Positions 1-8,716 of a stretch of DNA of 64,000 bases are shown one piece after another (positions within the stretch are counted from its first letter, which is position 1; every line of letters starts with the position of its first letter). Below the pieces are notes generated by a model. It was not told the origin of the DNA. It made no database searches and saw nothing but the letters and a program-made list of their open reading frames with translations. Position numbers and translations under genes: made by a program. Where the stretch lies: contig NZ_VCEK01000005.1 in the NCBI RefSeq assembly GCF_005862235.1, positions 124,001 through 188,000 of the forward strand, in the 5' to 3' direction. The stretch is from Saccharomonospora piscinae (GTDB lineage Bacteria > Actinomycetota > Actinomycetes > Mycobacteriales > Pseudonocardiaceae).

Positions 1-353
1 TCTACGCCGCCATGCCGCCGCTGCACAAGATCACCACGAAGGGCCGCAACGCCGAGACCCACTACACCTACACCGAGCGGGAGATGGAGGCGAAGGTCTC
101 CGAGCTGGAGCGCCGCGGCAAGCAGATCGTCAAGCCGGTCCCGCGCTTCAAGGGCCTCGGCGAGATGGACGCCGACGAGCTGTGGGACACCACGATGAAC
201 CCCGCGACACGTTCGGTGCGGCGCATCACCCTCGACGACGCCGAGGCCGCCGAGGCCGCGCTGGAACTGCTGATGGGCGAGAAGGTCGAGCCCCGGCGCA
301 AGTGGCTCATCACCTCGGCCGAGCGGGTCGACCAGGCCGCGATCGACATCTGA
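1..353 (+). CDS. parE: Type IIA topoisomerase B subunit, C-terminal end (partial)
   Basis: The frame is open from the window edge and stops at TGA 351-353, so only about the last 117 residues are visible. They contain the conserved GyrB/ParE C-terminal stretch RFKGLGEMDADELWDTTM near residues 55-72 of the visible part, which belongs to the TOPRIM region and tail that contact the A subunit and DNA. A gene for the matching A subunit follows after 36 bases, so the two are very likely co-transcribed. The pair is followed by a pseudouridine synthase rather than by the small membrane protein and tRNAs usual after the replication-origin gyrBA, which favours the second (topoisomerase IV-like) set. 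The parE name is inference from context. Confidence 0.85.
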   Translation, partial: YAAMPPLHKITTKGRNAETHYTYTEREMEAKVSELERRGKQIVKPVPRFKGLGEMDADELWDTTMNPATRSVRRITLDDAEAAEAALELLMGEKVEPRRKWLITSAERVDQAAIDI

Positions 354-389
354 CGCGACGGACACACCACAGGAAGCGACGAACAAGTC

Positions 390-2873
390 ATGGCACGGCG
401 CAAGAACACCACCACCCGCGTCGACCCGGCCGCGTTCGACCAGGCCGGTGCGCGCGTCTTCGAGAACCCGGTACGCACGGAGATCGAGGACTCGTACCTG
501 GAGTACGCGTACTCGGTGATCCACTCCCGGGCGCTGCCGGACGCGCGCGACGGGCTCAAGCCGGTCCACCGCCGGATTCTCTACTCGATGCACGAGAACG
601 GCTACCGGCCCAACCACGCCTACGTGAAGTCCTCGCGCGTGGTCGGTGACGTCATGGGCCGCTACCACCCGCACGGTGACACGGCCATCTACGACGCCAT
701 GGTGCGCCTCGCGCAGGACTTCTCCATGAACGTCCCGCTGGTCGACGGGCATGGAAATTTCGGATCTCCGGACGACGGACCGGCGGCCTCGCGTTACACC
801 GAGGCACGCATGTCGCCCGAGGCCATGCACCTGGTCGGGGAACTGGGCGAGGACACCGTCGACTTCCGCCACAACTACGACGGCTCGCTGACCGAGCCGA
901 CCGTGCTGCCGGCCGCGTTCCCGAACCTGCTGGTCAACGGCACATCAGGAATCGCGGTCGGCATGGCGACCAACATGATCCCGCACAACCTCGGCGAGGT
1001 CGTCGCCGCCGCGCGGTGGCTGATCAACCACCCGAACGCCTCGCTCGACAAGCTCATGGAGTTCGTGCCGGGTCCCGACCTGCCCACGGGAGGGCAACTG
1101 CTCGGACTCGACCAGGTCCGCAAGGCGTACGAGACGGGCCGGGGCGTGGTCCGGATGCGGGCCAAGGTCACCACCGGGCCGATCGAGGGCAGCCGCAAGC
1201 AGGGCATCACCGTTACGGAACTGCCCTACGGGGTCGGGCCGGAGAAGGTCATCGAGCGCATCACCGAGGAGGTCAACAAGCGCAAGCGGCTCACCGGGAT
1301 CTCCGACGTCAAGGACCTCACCGACCGCGAGAACGGCACCAAGCTCGTCATCGAGTGCAAGGTGGGCGTCAACCCGCAGGCACTGCTGGCCGATCTCTAC
1401 CGGCTGACGCCGCTGGAACAGTCGTTCGGCATCAACAACCTCGTGCTGGTCGAGGGCCAGCCCAGGACGCTGGGGCTCAAGGAGCTGCTGGAGGTGTTTC
1501 TGGCCCACCGCTACGAGGTGGTGACGCGCCGGACCCGCTACCGCAGGCGCAAGCGTGAGGAGCGGTTGCACCTGGTCGAGGGCCTGTTGAAGGCCCTGCT
1601 CGACATCGACAAGGTGATCAAGCTGATCCGCGGCAGCGAGAACGCCCAGGCCGCCAAGGACGGCCTGATGAAGCGGTTCGCGCTCTCGGAGATCCAGGCC
1701 GCCTACATCCTCGACACGCCGCTGCGCAGGCTCACCAAGTACGACAAGATCGAGCTGGAGTCCGAACAGGACAGGCTGCGCGAGGAGATCGCCGAGCTGA
1801 CCGCGATCCTCGACGACGAGTCGGTGCTGCGGAAGGTGGTGTCGAAGGAGCTCGCCGCGGTGGCCAAGCAGTTCACGGCGCCGCGCCGCACGGCGCTGGT
1901 CGACGGTGATCTCAAGGAGGTGCTCGCCGCGTCGCAGCCCGCGGGCCCGCTGGAGGTCGCCGACGATCCCTGCCAGGTGATCCTCTCGGCCACCGGGCTG
2001 GTCGCGAGGACGGCGGCCGAGTCCGAGGAGGCGGTCGAGGGCCGCAGGCGCAGCGGCCGGGCTCGCCACGACGCCATCGCCGCGATGGTGCACACCACCG
2101 CCCGCGGGCAGGTGCTGCTGGTGACCAACCGAGGCCGGGCGTTCAAGACCGACGTGCTGCCGCTGCCGGTGCTGCCCCAGTCGTCCGGCACGGTGTCACT
2201 GCGCGGTGGCATGACGGTGCGCGAACTCGTCCCGCTGGAGGGAGACGAGCGCGTGGTGGGGCTCGCCCCGCTCGGTGAGCAGGCGGAAGCCTCGCCGGGC
2301 CTGGCGCTCGGCACGCGCCGGGGAGTGGTGAAGGTGTGCGCTCCCGACTGGCCGGTACGGGCCGACGAGTTCGATGTGATCACGCTCAAGGACGACGACG
2401 AGGTGGTGGGCGCCGCCTGGCTCACCGACGGCGCGGAGGAGATCGCCTTCGTGTCCTCGCACGCCTCGCTGCTGCGCTTCGATGTCGCGCTGCTGCGGGC
2501 GCAGGGACTGCGAGGCGGCGGGGTCGCGGGCATCAACCTGACCGGAGACGCCGAGGCGGTGTTCTTCGGGGTGGTGCGCACCGACGACGCCGAACACGGC
2601 GAGCCTCTCGTGGTGACGGCCACGGGCGAGACGGTGAAGGTCACGCCGCTGGCCGAGTACCCGGCCAAGGGGCGCGCGACCGGCGGAGTGCGCGCGCACC
2701 GCTTCCTGAAGGGCGAGACGCGGTTGAGGCTGGCCTGGGTGGGCCCCCGGCCCGCGGGGTCCACGGCCAAGGGCGAGGCCGTGGAGCTGCCCGAGACCGA
2801 CCCGCGCCGGGACGGGTCGGGTGCCGCGCATCCGGGACCCGAGGTGGTGGGGCACCAGATCGAGCGGGCCTGA
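390..2873 (+). CDS. parC: Topoisomerase IV / gyrase A subunit (ParC-like)
   Basis: 827 residues. It is the DNA-cleaving A subunit of a type IIA topoisomerase, which passes one duplex through another. The winged-helix breakage-reunion domain is intact: [18 protein letters not shown] near residue 50, YHPHGD near 92, and catalytic Tyr136 in the [10 protein letters not shown] motif. A coiled-coil tower follows, then a C-terminal beta-pinwheel (about 510-790) with repeated [17 protein letters not shown] blades. At the place where gyrases carry the QRRGG(K/R)G box (residues 550-560) it reads [11 protein letters not shown], so negative supercoiling activity is doubtful and a decatenase role is more likely. 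It lies 36 bases after the B subunit. What speaks against gyrase proper is the missing box and the neighbourhood; a diverged gyrase cannot be excluded. Confidence 0.9.
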   Translation: MARRKNTTTRVDPAAFDQAGARVFENPVRTEIEDSYLEYAYSVIHSRALPDARDGLKPVHRRILYSMHENGYRPNHAYVKSSRVVGDVMGRYHPHGDTAIYDAMVRLAQDFSMNVPLVDGHGNFGSPDDGPAASRYTEARMSPEAMHLVGELGEDTVDFRHNYDGSLTEPTVLPAAFPNLLVNGTSGIAVGMATNMIPHNLGEVVAAARWLINHPNASLDKLMEFVPGPDLPTGGQLLGLDQVRKAYETGRGVVRMRAKVTTGPIEGSRKQGITVTELPYGVGPEKVIERITEEVNKRKRLTGISDVKDLTDRENGTKLVIECKVGVNPQALLADLYRLTPLEQSFGINNLVLVEGQPRTLGLKELLEVFLAHRYEVVTRRTRYRRRKREERLHLVEGLLKALLDIDKVIKLIRGSENAQAAKDGLMKRFALSEIQAAYILDTPLRRLTKYDKIELESEQDRLREEIAELTAILDDESVLRKVVSKELAAVAKQFTAPRRTALVDGDLKEVLAASQPAGPLEVADDPCQVILSATGLVARTAAESEEAVEGRRRSGRARHDAIAAMVHTTARGQVLLVTNRGRAFKTDVLPLPVLPQSSGTVSLRGGMTVRELVPLEGDERVVGLAPLGEQAEASPGLALGTRRGVVKVCAPDWPVRADEFDVITLKDDDEVVGAAWLTDGAEEIAFVSSHASLLRFDVALLRAQGLRGGGVAGINLTGDAEAVFFGVVRTDDAEHGEPLVVTATGETVKVTPLAEYPAKGRATGGVRAHRFLKGETRLRLAWVGPRPAGSTAKGEAVELPETDPRRDGSGAAHPGPEVVGHQIERA

Positions 2874-2886
2874 CGGCCCGCCGTGC

Positions 2887-3831
2887 TCACGGGGTGTCGG
2901 CGGCCCAGGCGGCGTAGTCGGTCCAGGCGAGCAGGCTTCTGCCGCTGGTGAACCGGTGGTGGCGGCCGGTGATCGGGTCGTCGAACTCCAGTGCCCTGGC
3001 CAGCAGTTGCAGCGGGCGGGTGAAGTCGTCGGGTGCGGTCTCGGTGAGTACGGGATAGAAGGTGTCGCCGAGGATCGGCACCCCGAGCCCGCTCATGTGG
3101 ACCCGCAGCTGGTGGGTTCGGCCCGTGGTCGGCAGCAGGCGGTACCGGCCCAGCCCGTTCGCGTGGTCGAGCAGTTCCACATGGGTCTCCGCGTTGGGCT
3201 CGCCCGGCACCGTGCGGGCGGTCAGGACGCCGCGTTTCTTGAGGATGCGGTCGCGCACCGTCCTCGGCAGGTCGAGGCCGTCGTCGTGCGGCGCGACGGC
3301 CTCGTACTCCTTGCGCACCCGGCGGTGCTGGAACAACTGCTGGTAGGGCCGCCGGAGTTCGCGGCGGGTGACGAACAGCAGCAGTCCGGCGGTCACGCGG
3401 TCGAGCCGGTGTACGGGGGTGAGTTCCGGGATGCCGAGGTCACGGCGCAGCCGCACGAGCGCGGTCTCGGTGACGTGGTCGCCGCGCGGGGTGGTGGCGA
3501 GGAAGTGCGGCTTGTCGGCCACCACGAGGTCGTCGTCCTGGTGAACGATGCCGATGTCGAACGGCACGGGGACCTCGTCGGGCAGCTCGCGGTGGAACCA
3601 CACGAACGCGTTCGGCAGGTACGGGGAGTCGGGTGTGACGGGCCCGTCGAGCGTCACGAAGCGGCCTTCGGCCAGCATCGCGTCGATGCGTTCGGGCGGC
3701 AGGCGGTCGAGCCGCCGCACCAGGTAGTCGCGCACGGTGTCCCACGGACCCTTCGCGGGCAGCCGCACCCGGGCCGCGTCGAGGCCGTCCCGCTGCGGCA
3801 GTGGGGACGGTGGGCGCCGCGCACGTCTCAT
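2887..3831 (-). CDS. RluA-family 23S rRNA/tRNA pseudouridine synthase
   Basis: 314 residues. It isomerises uridine to pseudouridine in structured RNA. The catalytic-aspartate motif PVHRLDRVTAGLLLF is clear around residue 140, preceded by VHQDDDLVVADKPHFLAT and followed by YEAVAP and the C-terminal GRTHQLRVHM..LGVPILGD block, all typical of RluA enzymes. The N-terminal part is short and does not show a full S4 domain. I start at ATG 3831 (MRRARRPPS). An upstream in-frame ATG exists, but it would add 37 residues that merely translate the 21-bp repeat array. It converges with parC with 13 bases between the stops. The target uridine cannot be told from sequence. Confidence 0.9.
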   Translation of the reverse strand: MRRARRPPSPLPQRDGLDAARVRLPAKGPWDTVRDYLVRRLDRLPPERIDAMLAEGRFVTLDGPVTPDSPYLPNAFVWFHRELPDEVPVPFDIGIVHQDDDLVVADKPHFLATTPRGDHVTETALVRLRRDLGIPELTPVHRLDRVTAGLLLFVTRRELRRPYQQLFQHRRVRKEYEAVAPHDDGLDLPRTVRDRILKKRGVLTARTVPGEPNAETHVELLDHANGLGRYRLLPTTGRTHQLRVHMSGLGVPILGDTFYPVLTETAPDDFTRPLQLLARALEFDDPITGRHHRFTSGRSLLAWTDYAAWAADTP

Positions 3832-3867
3832 GGCCGCACTGTAACCGGTGCCGACCCCCGTGCCGCT

Positions 3868-3946
3868 CCGTGTCCGCAGCCTGCGTAGCCGTGTCCGCAG
3901 CTCCCGTAGCCGTGTCCTCAGGCTGGGTAGCCGTGTCCGCACCTCA
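3868..3946 (+). repeat. 21-bp repeat array A (4 units)
   Basis: Four tandem copies of GTGTCCGCAG, five variable bases, GTAGCC, with units beginning at 3870, 3891, 3912 and 3933, exactly 21 apart. Variable bases are cctgc, ctccc and gctgg. The last unit is cut short as GTGTCCGCACCTCACGATGG and contains the stop codon (TCA, 3944-3946) of the minus-strand response regulator. The array fills most of the 112-base gap between that stop and the pseudouridine synthase start. Relative to the gene that ends here its orientation is opposite to that of the other arrays. Confidence 0.9.
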
Positions 3947-4612
3947 CGATGGTCCCCCGCCCGGGACGACCAGGCCCGACTCGTAGGCCAACACCACGAG
4001 CTGGGCGCGGTCGCGAGCGCCCAGCTTCGTCATCGCCCTGCTGACGTGGGTCTTCGCCGTCGCGGGGCTGATCACCATGTGCCCGGCGAGCTCGTCGTTC
4101 GACATCCCACGTGCCACGAGCGCCACCACCTCGCGCTCGCGCGGAGTGAGGCCGTCCAGAGCCGCCGGATGCCGCCCCGAAGGGGGCCGCGCCGCGAACG
4201 TCTCCATGAGCCTGCGCGTGATCCCAGGCGAGAGCAACGCGTCGCCCCGTGCGGCGACGCGCACCGAGTGCAGCAGGTCCACCGGCTCGATGTCCTTGAC
4301 GAGAAACCCGCTCGCGCCGGCCCGCAGGGCGTCGAACACGTACTCGTCGAAGCCGTAGTTCGTCAGCATCACGACGTGGACGCCGGACAGGCGGGCGTCG
4401 GTGGCGACCCGCCGGGTGGCCGCGATGCCGTCGAGGCCGGGCAGCCGGATGTCGACCAGGGCCACGTCGGGAACGTGCTCACCGATCGTGGCGAGGCCCG
4501 CCATCCCGTCGGCGGCCTCGGCGACCACCTCGATGTCGTCCTCGGCGTCGAGTAGCGCCCGGAATCCGCCGCGCACGAGGGCCTGGTCGTCGACGAGCAC
4601 CACCCGGATCAT
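3944..4612 (-). CDS. NarL/FixJ-type response regulator
   Basis: 222 residues. The N-terminal receiver domain has the acidic pair D8/D9, phospho-acceptor D54 (VALVDIRLPG), T84 and K106 (GFLVKD). A LuxR-type helix-turn-helix follows (LTPREREVVALVARGMSNDELA..ISPATAKTHVSRAMTKLGA, about 155-200). It should act as a DNA-binding dimer after phosphorylation by the kinase encoded just upstream; the genes overlap by four bases (ATG 4610-4612 inside the kinase end). No neighbouring transporter reveals the regulon. The C-terminal codons and stop lie at the edge of repeat array A, so the last few residues may have been altered by the repeat. Confidence 0.93.
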   Translation of the reverse strand: MIRVVLVDDQALVRGGFRALLDAEDDIEVVAEAADGMAGLATIGEHVPDVALVDIRLPGLDGIAATRRVATDARLSGVHVVMLTNYGFDEYVFDALRAGASGFLVKDIEPVDLLHSVRVAARGDALLSPGITRRLMETFAARPPSGRHPAALDGLTPREREVVALVARGMSNDELAGHMVISPATAKTHVSRAMTKLGARDRAQLVVLAYESGLVVPGGGPS

Positions 4613-5817
4613 CGGCGTTCCCACGGCAGGACGGCCTCGACGGTGAAACCGCCGTTCGGGCGGGGCTGGGCTCGCAGGGTGCCGCCGAGCGCGGCCGTCC
4701 GCTGCCGCATCCCGCGGAGCCCGAATCCGGGGCTCGGGTCGCTGTCCGGGTGGGCCATCCCGTCGTCGTCGATGCGCACGGTGACAGTCTCGTCGCCGTA
4801 ACCGACGCTGACCCTCGCGGTGTCGGTTCCGGCATGGCGCGCGACGTTGGTCAGCGCCTCCTGCACGATGCGGTAGGCCGTCGCGTCGACGTCGGCGGGC
4901 AGCGGCACGGTGTCGCCGTCGACGGCCACCGTGGTCCGCACACCGGCCGCCGACGCGGAGCGCACCAGCTCGGGCAGCCGGGCCAGGCCGGGGCGGGCGT
5001 CGTCGTGCAGCACGTCGAGCGTCGTCCGCAGCTCGTGGCTCGCGTCCCGGCTCGCCCGCAGCACCGCGAGCAGTGCGTCGGGGACGTCCTCGCCGCGCTT
5101 GCGGGCCAGATGCACCGCGACCTCCGCCTGAATCTTGATCACCGAGATCTGGTGCGTGAGCGAGTCGTGAAGGTCGCGCGCGATGCGGAGCCGCTCCTCG
5201 CCGGCGCGGCGCAGGGCGACCTCCTCGCGGGTCCGTTCCGCCTCGGTGGCGCGAGCCTCCACCAGGGCGAGGCGGGCCCGGCGCTGGCGGGTGACCTCGC
5301 CGAGCACGACGGACGCCACGAACCAGCCCACCGGCAGCACCGCGGCCTGCCACGCCCGCGCTGTCGGCAGGTCGCTCACCGAGGCGAGGTTGTCGGCCAC
5401 CGCGAACACCAGCAACGGGCCCGCCACGGAGACCGCCGCGATCCGGTGGCCTGCCGCGACCGCCGTGTAGAGGGCGACGAGCACCGGAACCGTCGCGACG
5501 GGCCCGGGGTCGGTACGGAGGGTGTAGGCGAGCCCGAACGCGAGGGTCGCCGCCAGGACCACCAGCGGCGCGCGTGACCGGGCGACCAGCGCCGCGCAAC
5601 TCGCGAGCAGGAGCCCGAGGTCGAGCACCCCGGTGTCGTGCGGGCCGAGCACGGCGTCGGCCAGGGCGAACCCGGCCACGCCAACGGCCAGGGCCGTGTC
5701 GAGCGCATCGCCCCGCGTCAGGCGGATCGGGCTCGGCACTCGTGGCAGTGACAACGGCACGAGCGAAGCGTAGACCGTGCGCGGCGCTGGGTAATCCCAC
5801 GACGGGCGTACGACCAC
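4609..5817 (-). CDS. Sensor histidine kinase, HisKA_3 type
   Basis: 402 residues from GTG 5817. Several hydrophobic segments (about residues 38-175) form a membrane sensor without a large extracellular loop. A coiled linker follows, then the HisKA_3 dimerisation helix ERLRIARDLHDSLTHQ with phospho-acceptor His217, and a HATPase domain with N-box QEALTNVARHA, DDDG and GFGLRGMRQR. It is the partner of the response regulator, whose start overlaps its end (ATGA-type coupling). The exact start is uncertain: the first 20 residues are not typical, and a GTG further in (VPLSLPRV) would give a shorter N-terminus. The signal sensed is unknown. Confidence 0.92.
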   Translation of the reverse strand: MVVRPSWDYPAPRTVYASLVPLSLPRVPSPIRLTRGDALDTALAVGVAGFALADAVLGPHDTGVLDLGLLLASCAALVARSRAPLVVLAATLAFGLAYTLRTDPGPVATVPVLVALYTAVAAGHRIAAVSVAGPLLVFAVADNLASVSDLPTARAWQAAVLPVGWFVASVVLGEVTRQRRARLALVEARATEAERTREEVALRRAGEERLRIARDLHDSLTHQISVIKIQAEVAVHLARKRGEDVPDALLAVLRASRDASHELRTTLDVLHDDARPGLARLPELVRSASAAGVRTTVAVDGDTVPLPADVDATAYRIVQEALTNVARHAGTDTARVSVGYGDETVTVRIDDDGMAHPDSDPSPGFGLRGMRQRTAALGGTLRAQPRPNGGFTVEAVLPWERR

Positions 5818-5927
5818 GGGAGTACGTCGGGCGGGCGATCGCCGCCGTCGCGCCGACGCGGAGCGGCCCGGGTGACGGCCACTATCGGCACGACGGCGAA
5901 GTGAGCGAGCGAAGGAGGCGGGACATC

Positions 5928-6548
5928 ATGATGCTCGTCGAGGTCCACACCAGGGCTGGCGTGCTGACGGCGGGACAGCGCGCGGAGATCAACCGGCGGT
6001 TCATCCAGAGCACGACGGGTGACGACGGCGAGGGGCACGCGCCCGAGACACTGCGGGAGGCGCGACGGTGGATGCGGCTGGTGTTCCACGAGGCGGCGGA
6101 CAGCTTCGTCGACGAGGAACGCGAGAGCGGCGACGTGCCGCCCCGGTTCCTGGTTCGGGTGAGTGTGCCCGGGGCCTGGCGTAAGGACACGGCGGGGCAT
6201 CTGATCAAGGAGATGACGCGCGCGCTCGCCGAGGTGGCCTGTGGCGACCGGGCGTTCGAGCAGCCCGACGTCTGGGTGCACGTGCTCGGGGTGCCGGAGG
6301 GCGGCATCGGTGTCTTCGGCACGCCGATGGGGGCCGAGGACCTGGTGCGGCTGCTCACTCGGGCGCACCGGGAGTCCCCGCGGCGCCCCGAGCGAATGCC
6401 GGAGGGAAGCGGTTACGACCCGGTGTGCGGCATGGTGGTGCCGCTGCGTCATGCCGCCGCGGTGGCCGAACACGACGGCGAGACGTACGCGTTCTGCAGC
6501 AAGGGCTGCCACCACGTGTTCACCGAGGACACCGTGTCCGCAGACTAG
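5928..6548 (+). CDS. Tautomerase-like domain fused to YHS metal-binding domain
   Basis: 206 residues. ATG 5928 is chosen because GGAGG lies nine bases upstream (5914-5918). Residues 1-150 resemble the tautomerase (4-oxalocrotonate/CaaD-like) fold: a beta-alpha-beta start MLVEVHTRAGVLTAGQRAEI and a second half PDVWVHVLGVPEGGIGVFGTPMGAEDLVRLL. The N-terminal catalytic proline of true tautomerases is not visible after the Met, so that activity is doubtful. Residues 160-200 are a YHS domain (DPVCGMVV..ETYAFCSKGCHHVF) with Cys residues that in relatives bind metal. The final codons (DTVSAD) and the TAG stop are formed by a 21-bp repeat unit. It is convergent with the SorC regulator. A combined function is unknown. 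Confidence 0.8.
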   Translation: MMLVEVHTRAGVLTAGQRAEINRRFIQSTTGDDGEGHAPETLREARRWMRLVFHEAADSFVDEERESGDVPPRFLVRVSVPGAWRKDTAGHLIKEMTRALAEVACGDRAFEQPDVWVHVLGVPEGGIGVFGTPMGAEDLVRLLTRAHRESPRRPERMPEGSGYDPVCGMVVPLRHAAAVAEHDGETYAFCSKGCHHVFTEDTVSAD

Positions 6549-6608
6549 GTAGCCGAGTTCGCACCGCACGATGCGGACACGGCTACGCGGGCTGCGGACA
6601 CGGCGTCA
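6532..6608. repeat. 21-bp repeat array B (head-to-head, 2+2 units)
   Basis: Two forward units (GTGTCCGCAG at 6534, a degenerate one at 6555) and two inverted units (ACACGGCTAC at 6577 and the start of another at 6598) meet around CCGCACGATGCGG. The halves are imperfect inverted repeats about 33 bases long with a short loop. The array spans the stop codons of the two convergent genes: TAG 6546-6548 of the YHS fusion and TGA (complement of 6606-6608) of the SorC regulator. It could serve as a two-way terminator. Confidence 0.85.
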
Positions 6609-7589
6609 GGGGGCGGGCGGGCGGCGGGCGGCCAGGTCGAGAACCTCCCTGGCCGTCTCGGCGTCGGTGATGAGGGTCGTCACCGTCTTCGAGCGCAGCA
6701 CCGCGTCGATGGCCTCGGCCTTCGGGGTGGTGTAGCCGAGCGCGATCACCTCGGGAACGCGGCGGAGTTCGTCGTGGCTGACGGCGAGCACATGGTGCGA
6801 CAGGCCGGTGTCGAGTGCGTTGCCGTCGGCGTCGAACAGCCGGGCGGCCACCTCGGCCTTCGCGCCGCGGGCGCTGATGGCGTCGCGTTCGGCGGCCGAC
6901 AGGGCGTCGTACACGGTGGACTCGCCCTCCCGCCACGCGCCGATGCTGACGACCGCCTTGGTGAGGTTGCGGTAGCGGCGGAAGGTTTCCACGATGCCGG
7001 GCTGGCGGCGCAGGATGTCGGTGGTGCGCCGGTCGGGCAGCACGAGCGGCGCGTAGATCGGATACGACTCGCCGCCGGCGACCGTCGCCAGCCGGGACAC
7101 GGTCTCCACGGTCCGGTCGCGCATGTCCATGCCGGCCTGCACTCCGCAGAGCTGGACGATGGGGCACCGGGGAAGTGCGCGGATGTGCTCGGTCATGACG
7201 TTGACCGACCGGGCCCACGACAGGCCGATGACGTCGTCCCTGGTGGCCAGTTCGGTGAGCAGGCGGGCGGCGACGACGCCGACGCGCTGCCGGAGCTGCG
7301 GCCGGGTCTCCCCGTCCTGCGCTCGTTCGAGCACGAGTGCGCGACGGAGACCGTACGCGGCGCGCAGCTCGCCGGACAGGCCCGGCTCGACGGGTTCGGG
7401 TAGCGAGAACTCGATGCGGACCAGGCCGGTTTCCCTGGCACGGTCGAGGATGCGCGCGATCCGGAACCGGCTGATGCCGAGGTCCTGCGCGATCTCGACC
7501 TTGGAGTCCCCCTGTACGTAGAAGCGGTGGGCGATGGTGGCTGCTTCGACGGCGTCAAGCAGGTTCCACGGGCGATTTCGTCCGCTCAT
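6606..7589 (-). CDS. SorC-family sugar-responsive transcription regulator
   Basis: 327 residues, the usual SorC size. An N-terminal helix-turn-helix (VQGDSKVEIAQDLGISRFRIARILDRARETGLV, about 26-58) precedes a sugar-binding, NagB-like domain (VLERA..VGVVAARLL..GLSWARSV, IVQLCGVQ, and the C-terminal VIALGYTTPKAEAIDAVLRSKTVTTLITD). Regulators of this type tetramerise and respond to phosphorylated sugars or polyols. It is transcribed divergently from the dehydrogenase/ABC operon, and one of three palindromes in the intergenic region covers its own start codon (7587-7589), suggesting autoregulation. Its stop is followed by the same bases, TGACGCCGTGTCCGCAGCCC, that end the NDH-2 gene at 34508. Confidence 0.92.
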   Translation of the reverse strand: MSGRNRPWNLLDAVEAATIAHRFYVQGDSKVEIAQDLGISRFRIARILDRARETGLVRIEFSLPEPVEPGLSGELRAAYGLRRALVLERAQDGETRPQLRQRVGVVAARLLTELATRDDVIGLSWARSVNVMTEHIRALPRCPIVQLCGVQAGMDMRDRTVETVSRLATVAGGESYPIYAPLVLPDRRTTDILRRQPGIVETFRRYRNLTKAVVSIGAWREGESTVYDALSAAERDAISARGAKAEVAARLFDADGNALDTGLSHHVLAVSHDELRRVPEVIALGYTTPKAEAIDAVLRSKTVTTLITDAETAREVLDLAARRPPAP

Positions 7590-7700
7590 CTGAGCAGATT
7601 AGCATCCCGTTACCGAGGTGATGTTGACGTATCGGCCGAAAAAGTCGTTCAATGCCTGCGCATCTGAGAATCAACTAAGGGCAATATGCTCATATGAGCA
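7583..7700. promoter_or_regulatory. Three palindromic operator-like sites, divergent SorC/dehydrogenase promoter region
   Basis: CGCTCATCTGAGCA (7583-7596, over the sorC start), TGCGCATCTGAGAA (7657-7670) and the perfect palindrome TGCTCATATGAGCA (7687-7700) match one another at 11 or 12 of 14 positions. Start-to-start distances are 74 and 30 bp, close to seven and three helical turns. A possible plus-strand promoter is TTGACG (7624-7629), 18 bases, TTCAAT (7648-7653), which would place transcription start at the middle site. They are the likely binding sites of the adjacent SorC protein; this is inference. Confidence 0.65.
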
Positions 7701-7717
7701 GGGGAAGGTGGGCTTCC

Positions 7718-8716
7718 ATGCGTGCGGCTGTCGTGGACGAACCCGGGAGAATCAGGGTCGGTGACGTGGGCGAACCGAAGCCCGGGCCCGCCGACGTCGT
7801 CATCCGCGTGGGCGCGTGTGGCATCTGCGGCACAGACCTGCACATCGCCGACGGCCACTTTCCCCCGACGCCGTATCCGATCGTGCCGGGTCACGAGTTC
7901 GCGGGCGAGATCGTGGAGGTCGGCCAGGACGCCCCCGGCGGGTGGGCGGTGGGTGACCGCGTCGCCGTGGACCCGTCGCTGTTCTGCGGTCACTGCGGTC
8001 CCTGCCGGGCCGGGCACGGCAACCTGTGCGCCAACTGGGGTGCCACCGGAGACACGGTGGACGGTGCGTTCGCCGAGTACGTGGCCGTTCCCGCGTCGAC
8101 CTGTCACCGCATGCCCGAGGGCATGACGTTCGCGCAGGGCGCACTGGTGGAGCCGGTGTCGTGCGCGGTCCACGGCATCCGGCGGGTCGGTGTGGAGGCG
8201 GGGGAGCGGTTCCTCGTCATGGGCGCGGGCACGATGGGCCTGATCCTGCAGCAGTTGCTGCTGCGCGCCGGGGCCAAGGTCACGGTGGTGGACCGCAACG
8301 CGGACCGGCTGCCGAGGGCCACGCGCCTCGGTGCGGACGCCGTCGCGGGCGACGCCGCCGAACTGGACGGTGAGACGTTCGACGCCGCGGTGGACTGCAC
8401 GGGCGCGGTGCCCGCCATCGAGGCCGCCTTCGACCGGGTGCGCCGGGGTGGGCGGCTGCTGGTGTTCGGTGTCGCGCCGGAGGAGGCGCGGGTGTCGCTG
8501 TCGCCGTTTCGCATCTACAACGACGAGATCACCATCGTGGGGTCGATGGCCGTGCTGCACAGCTACGGCGCCGCGCTGGACCTCGTCGCGCAGGGCGCCG
8601 TCGACACCGACGAGCTGGTGACCCACTCGCTGCCGCTGGAGCGCTTCGGTGAGGCGCTGGAGCTGATGCGCGGTGGCACCGGTCTCAAGATCCAGGTTGT
8701 TCCGGGGGGCGAGTGA
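7718..8716 (+). CDS. Zinc-dependent medium-chain alcohol/polyol dehydrogenase
   Basis: 332 residues. NAD(P)-dependent oxidation of a sugar alcohol or related alcohol is expected. It shows the catalytic-zinc ligands GACGICGTDLHIADG and PGHEFAGEIVEVG, the structural-zinc Cys set CGHCGPCRAGHGNLC, and a Rossmann segment VMGAGTMGLILQQLLLRAGAKVTVVDRN. I take ATG 7718 (MRAAVVDEPG), which has GGGGAAGG about ten bases upstream; ATG 7694 is in frame but lies on the palindrome 7687-7700. It heads an operon with a substrate-binding protein and two permeases (four-base overlaps), so it probably oxidises the imported polyol. Sorbitol/L-iditol-type specificity is likely but not proven. Confidence 0.92.
   Translation: MRAAVVDEPGRIRVGDVGEPKPGPADVVIRVGACGICGTDLHIADGHFPPTPYPIVPGHEFAGEIVEVGQDAPGGWAVGDRVAVDPSLFCGHCGPCRAGHGNLCANWGATGDTVDGAFAEYVAVPASTCHRMPEGMTFAQGALVEPVSCAVHGIRRVGVEAGERFLVMGAGTMGLILQQLLLRAGAKVTVVDRNADRLPRATRLGADAVAGDAAELDGETFDAAVDCTGAVPAIEAAFDRVRRGGRLLVFGVAPEEARVSLSPFRIYNDEITIVGSMAVLHSYGAALDLVAQGAVDTDELVTHSLPLERFGEALELMRGGTGLKIQVVPGGE

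Noticed and set aside
945-2093. Long open frames antisense to the topoisomerase A gene, and similar long antisense frames over tex, ilvD, Emb and cobN
   Set aside because: High GC leaves long chance frames opposite real genes; their products are low-complexity with no family motifs.
3832-3942. Longer pseudouridine synthase starting at 3942 with an Arg/Leu-rich N-terminus
   Set aside because: The extra residues (repeated LRTRLRR-type pattern) are only the translation of the 21-bp repeat array; ATG 3831 gives a normal enzyme.
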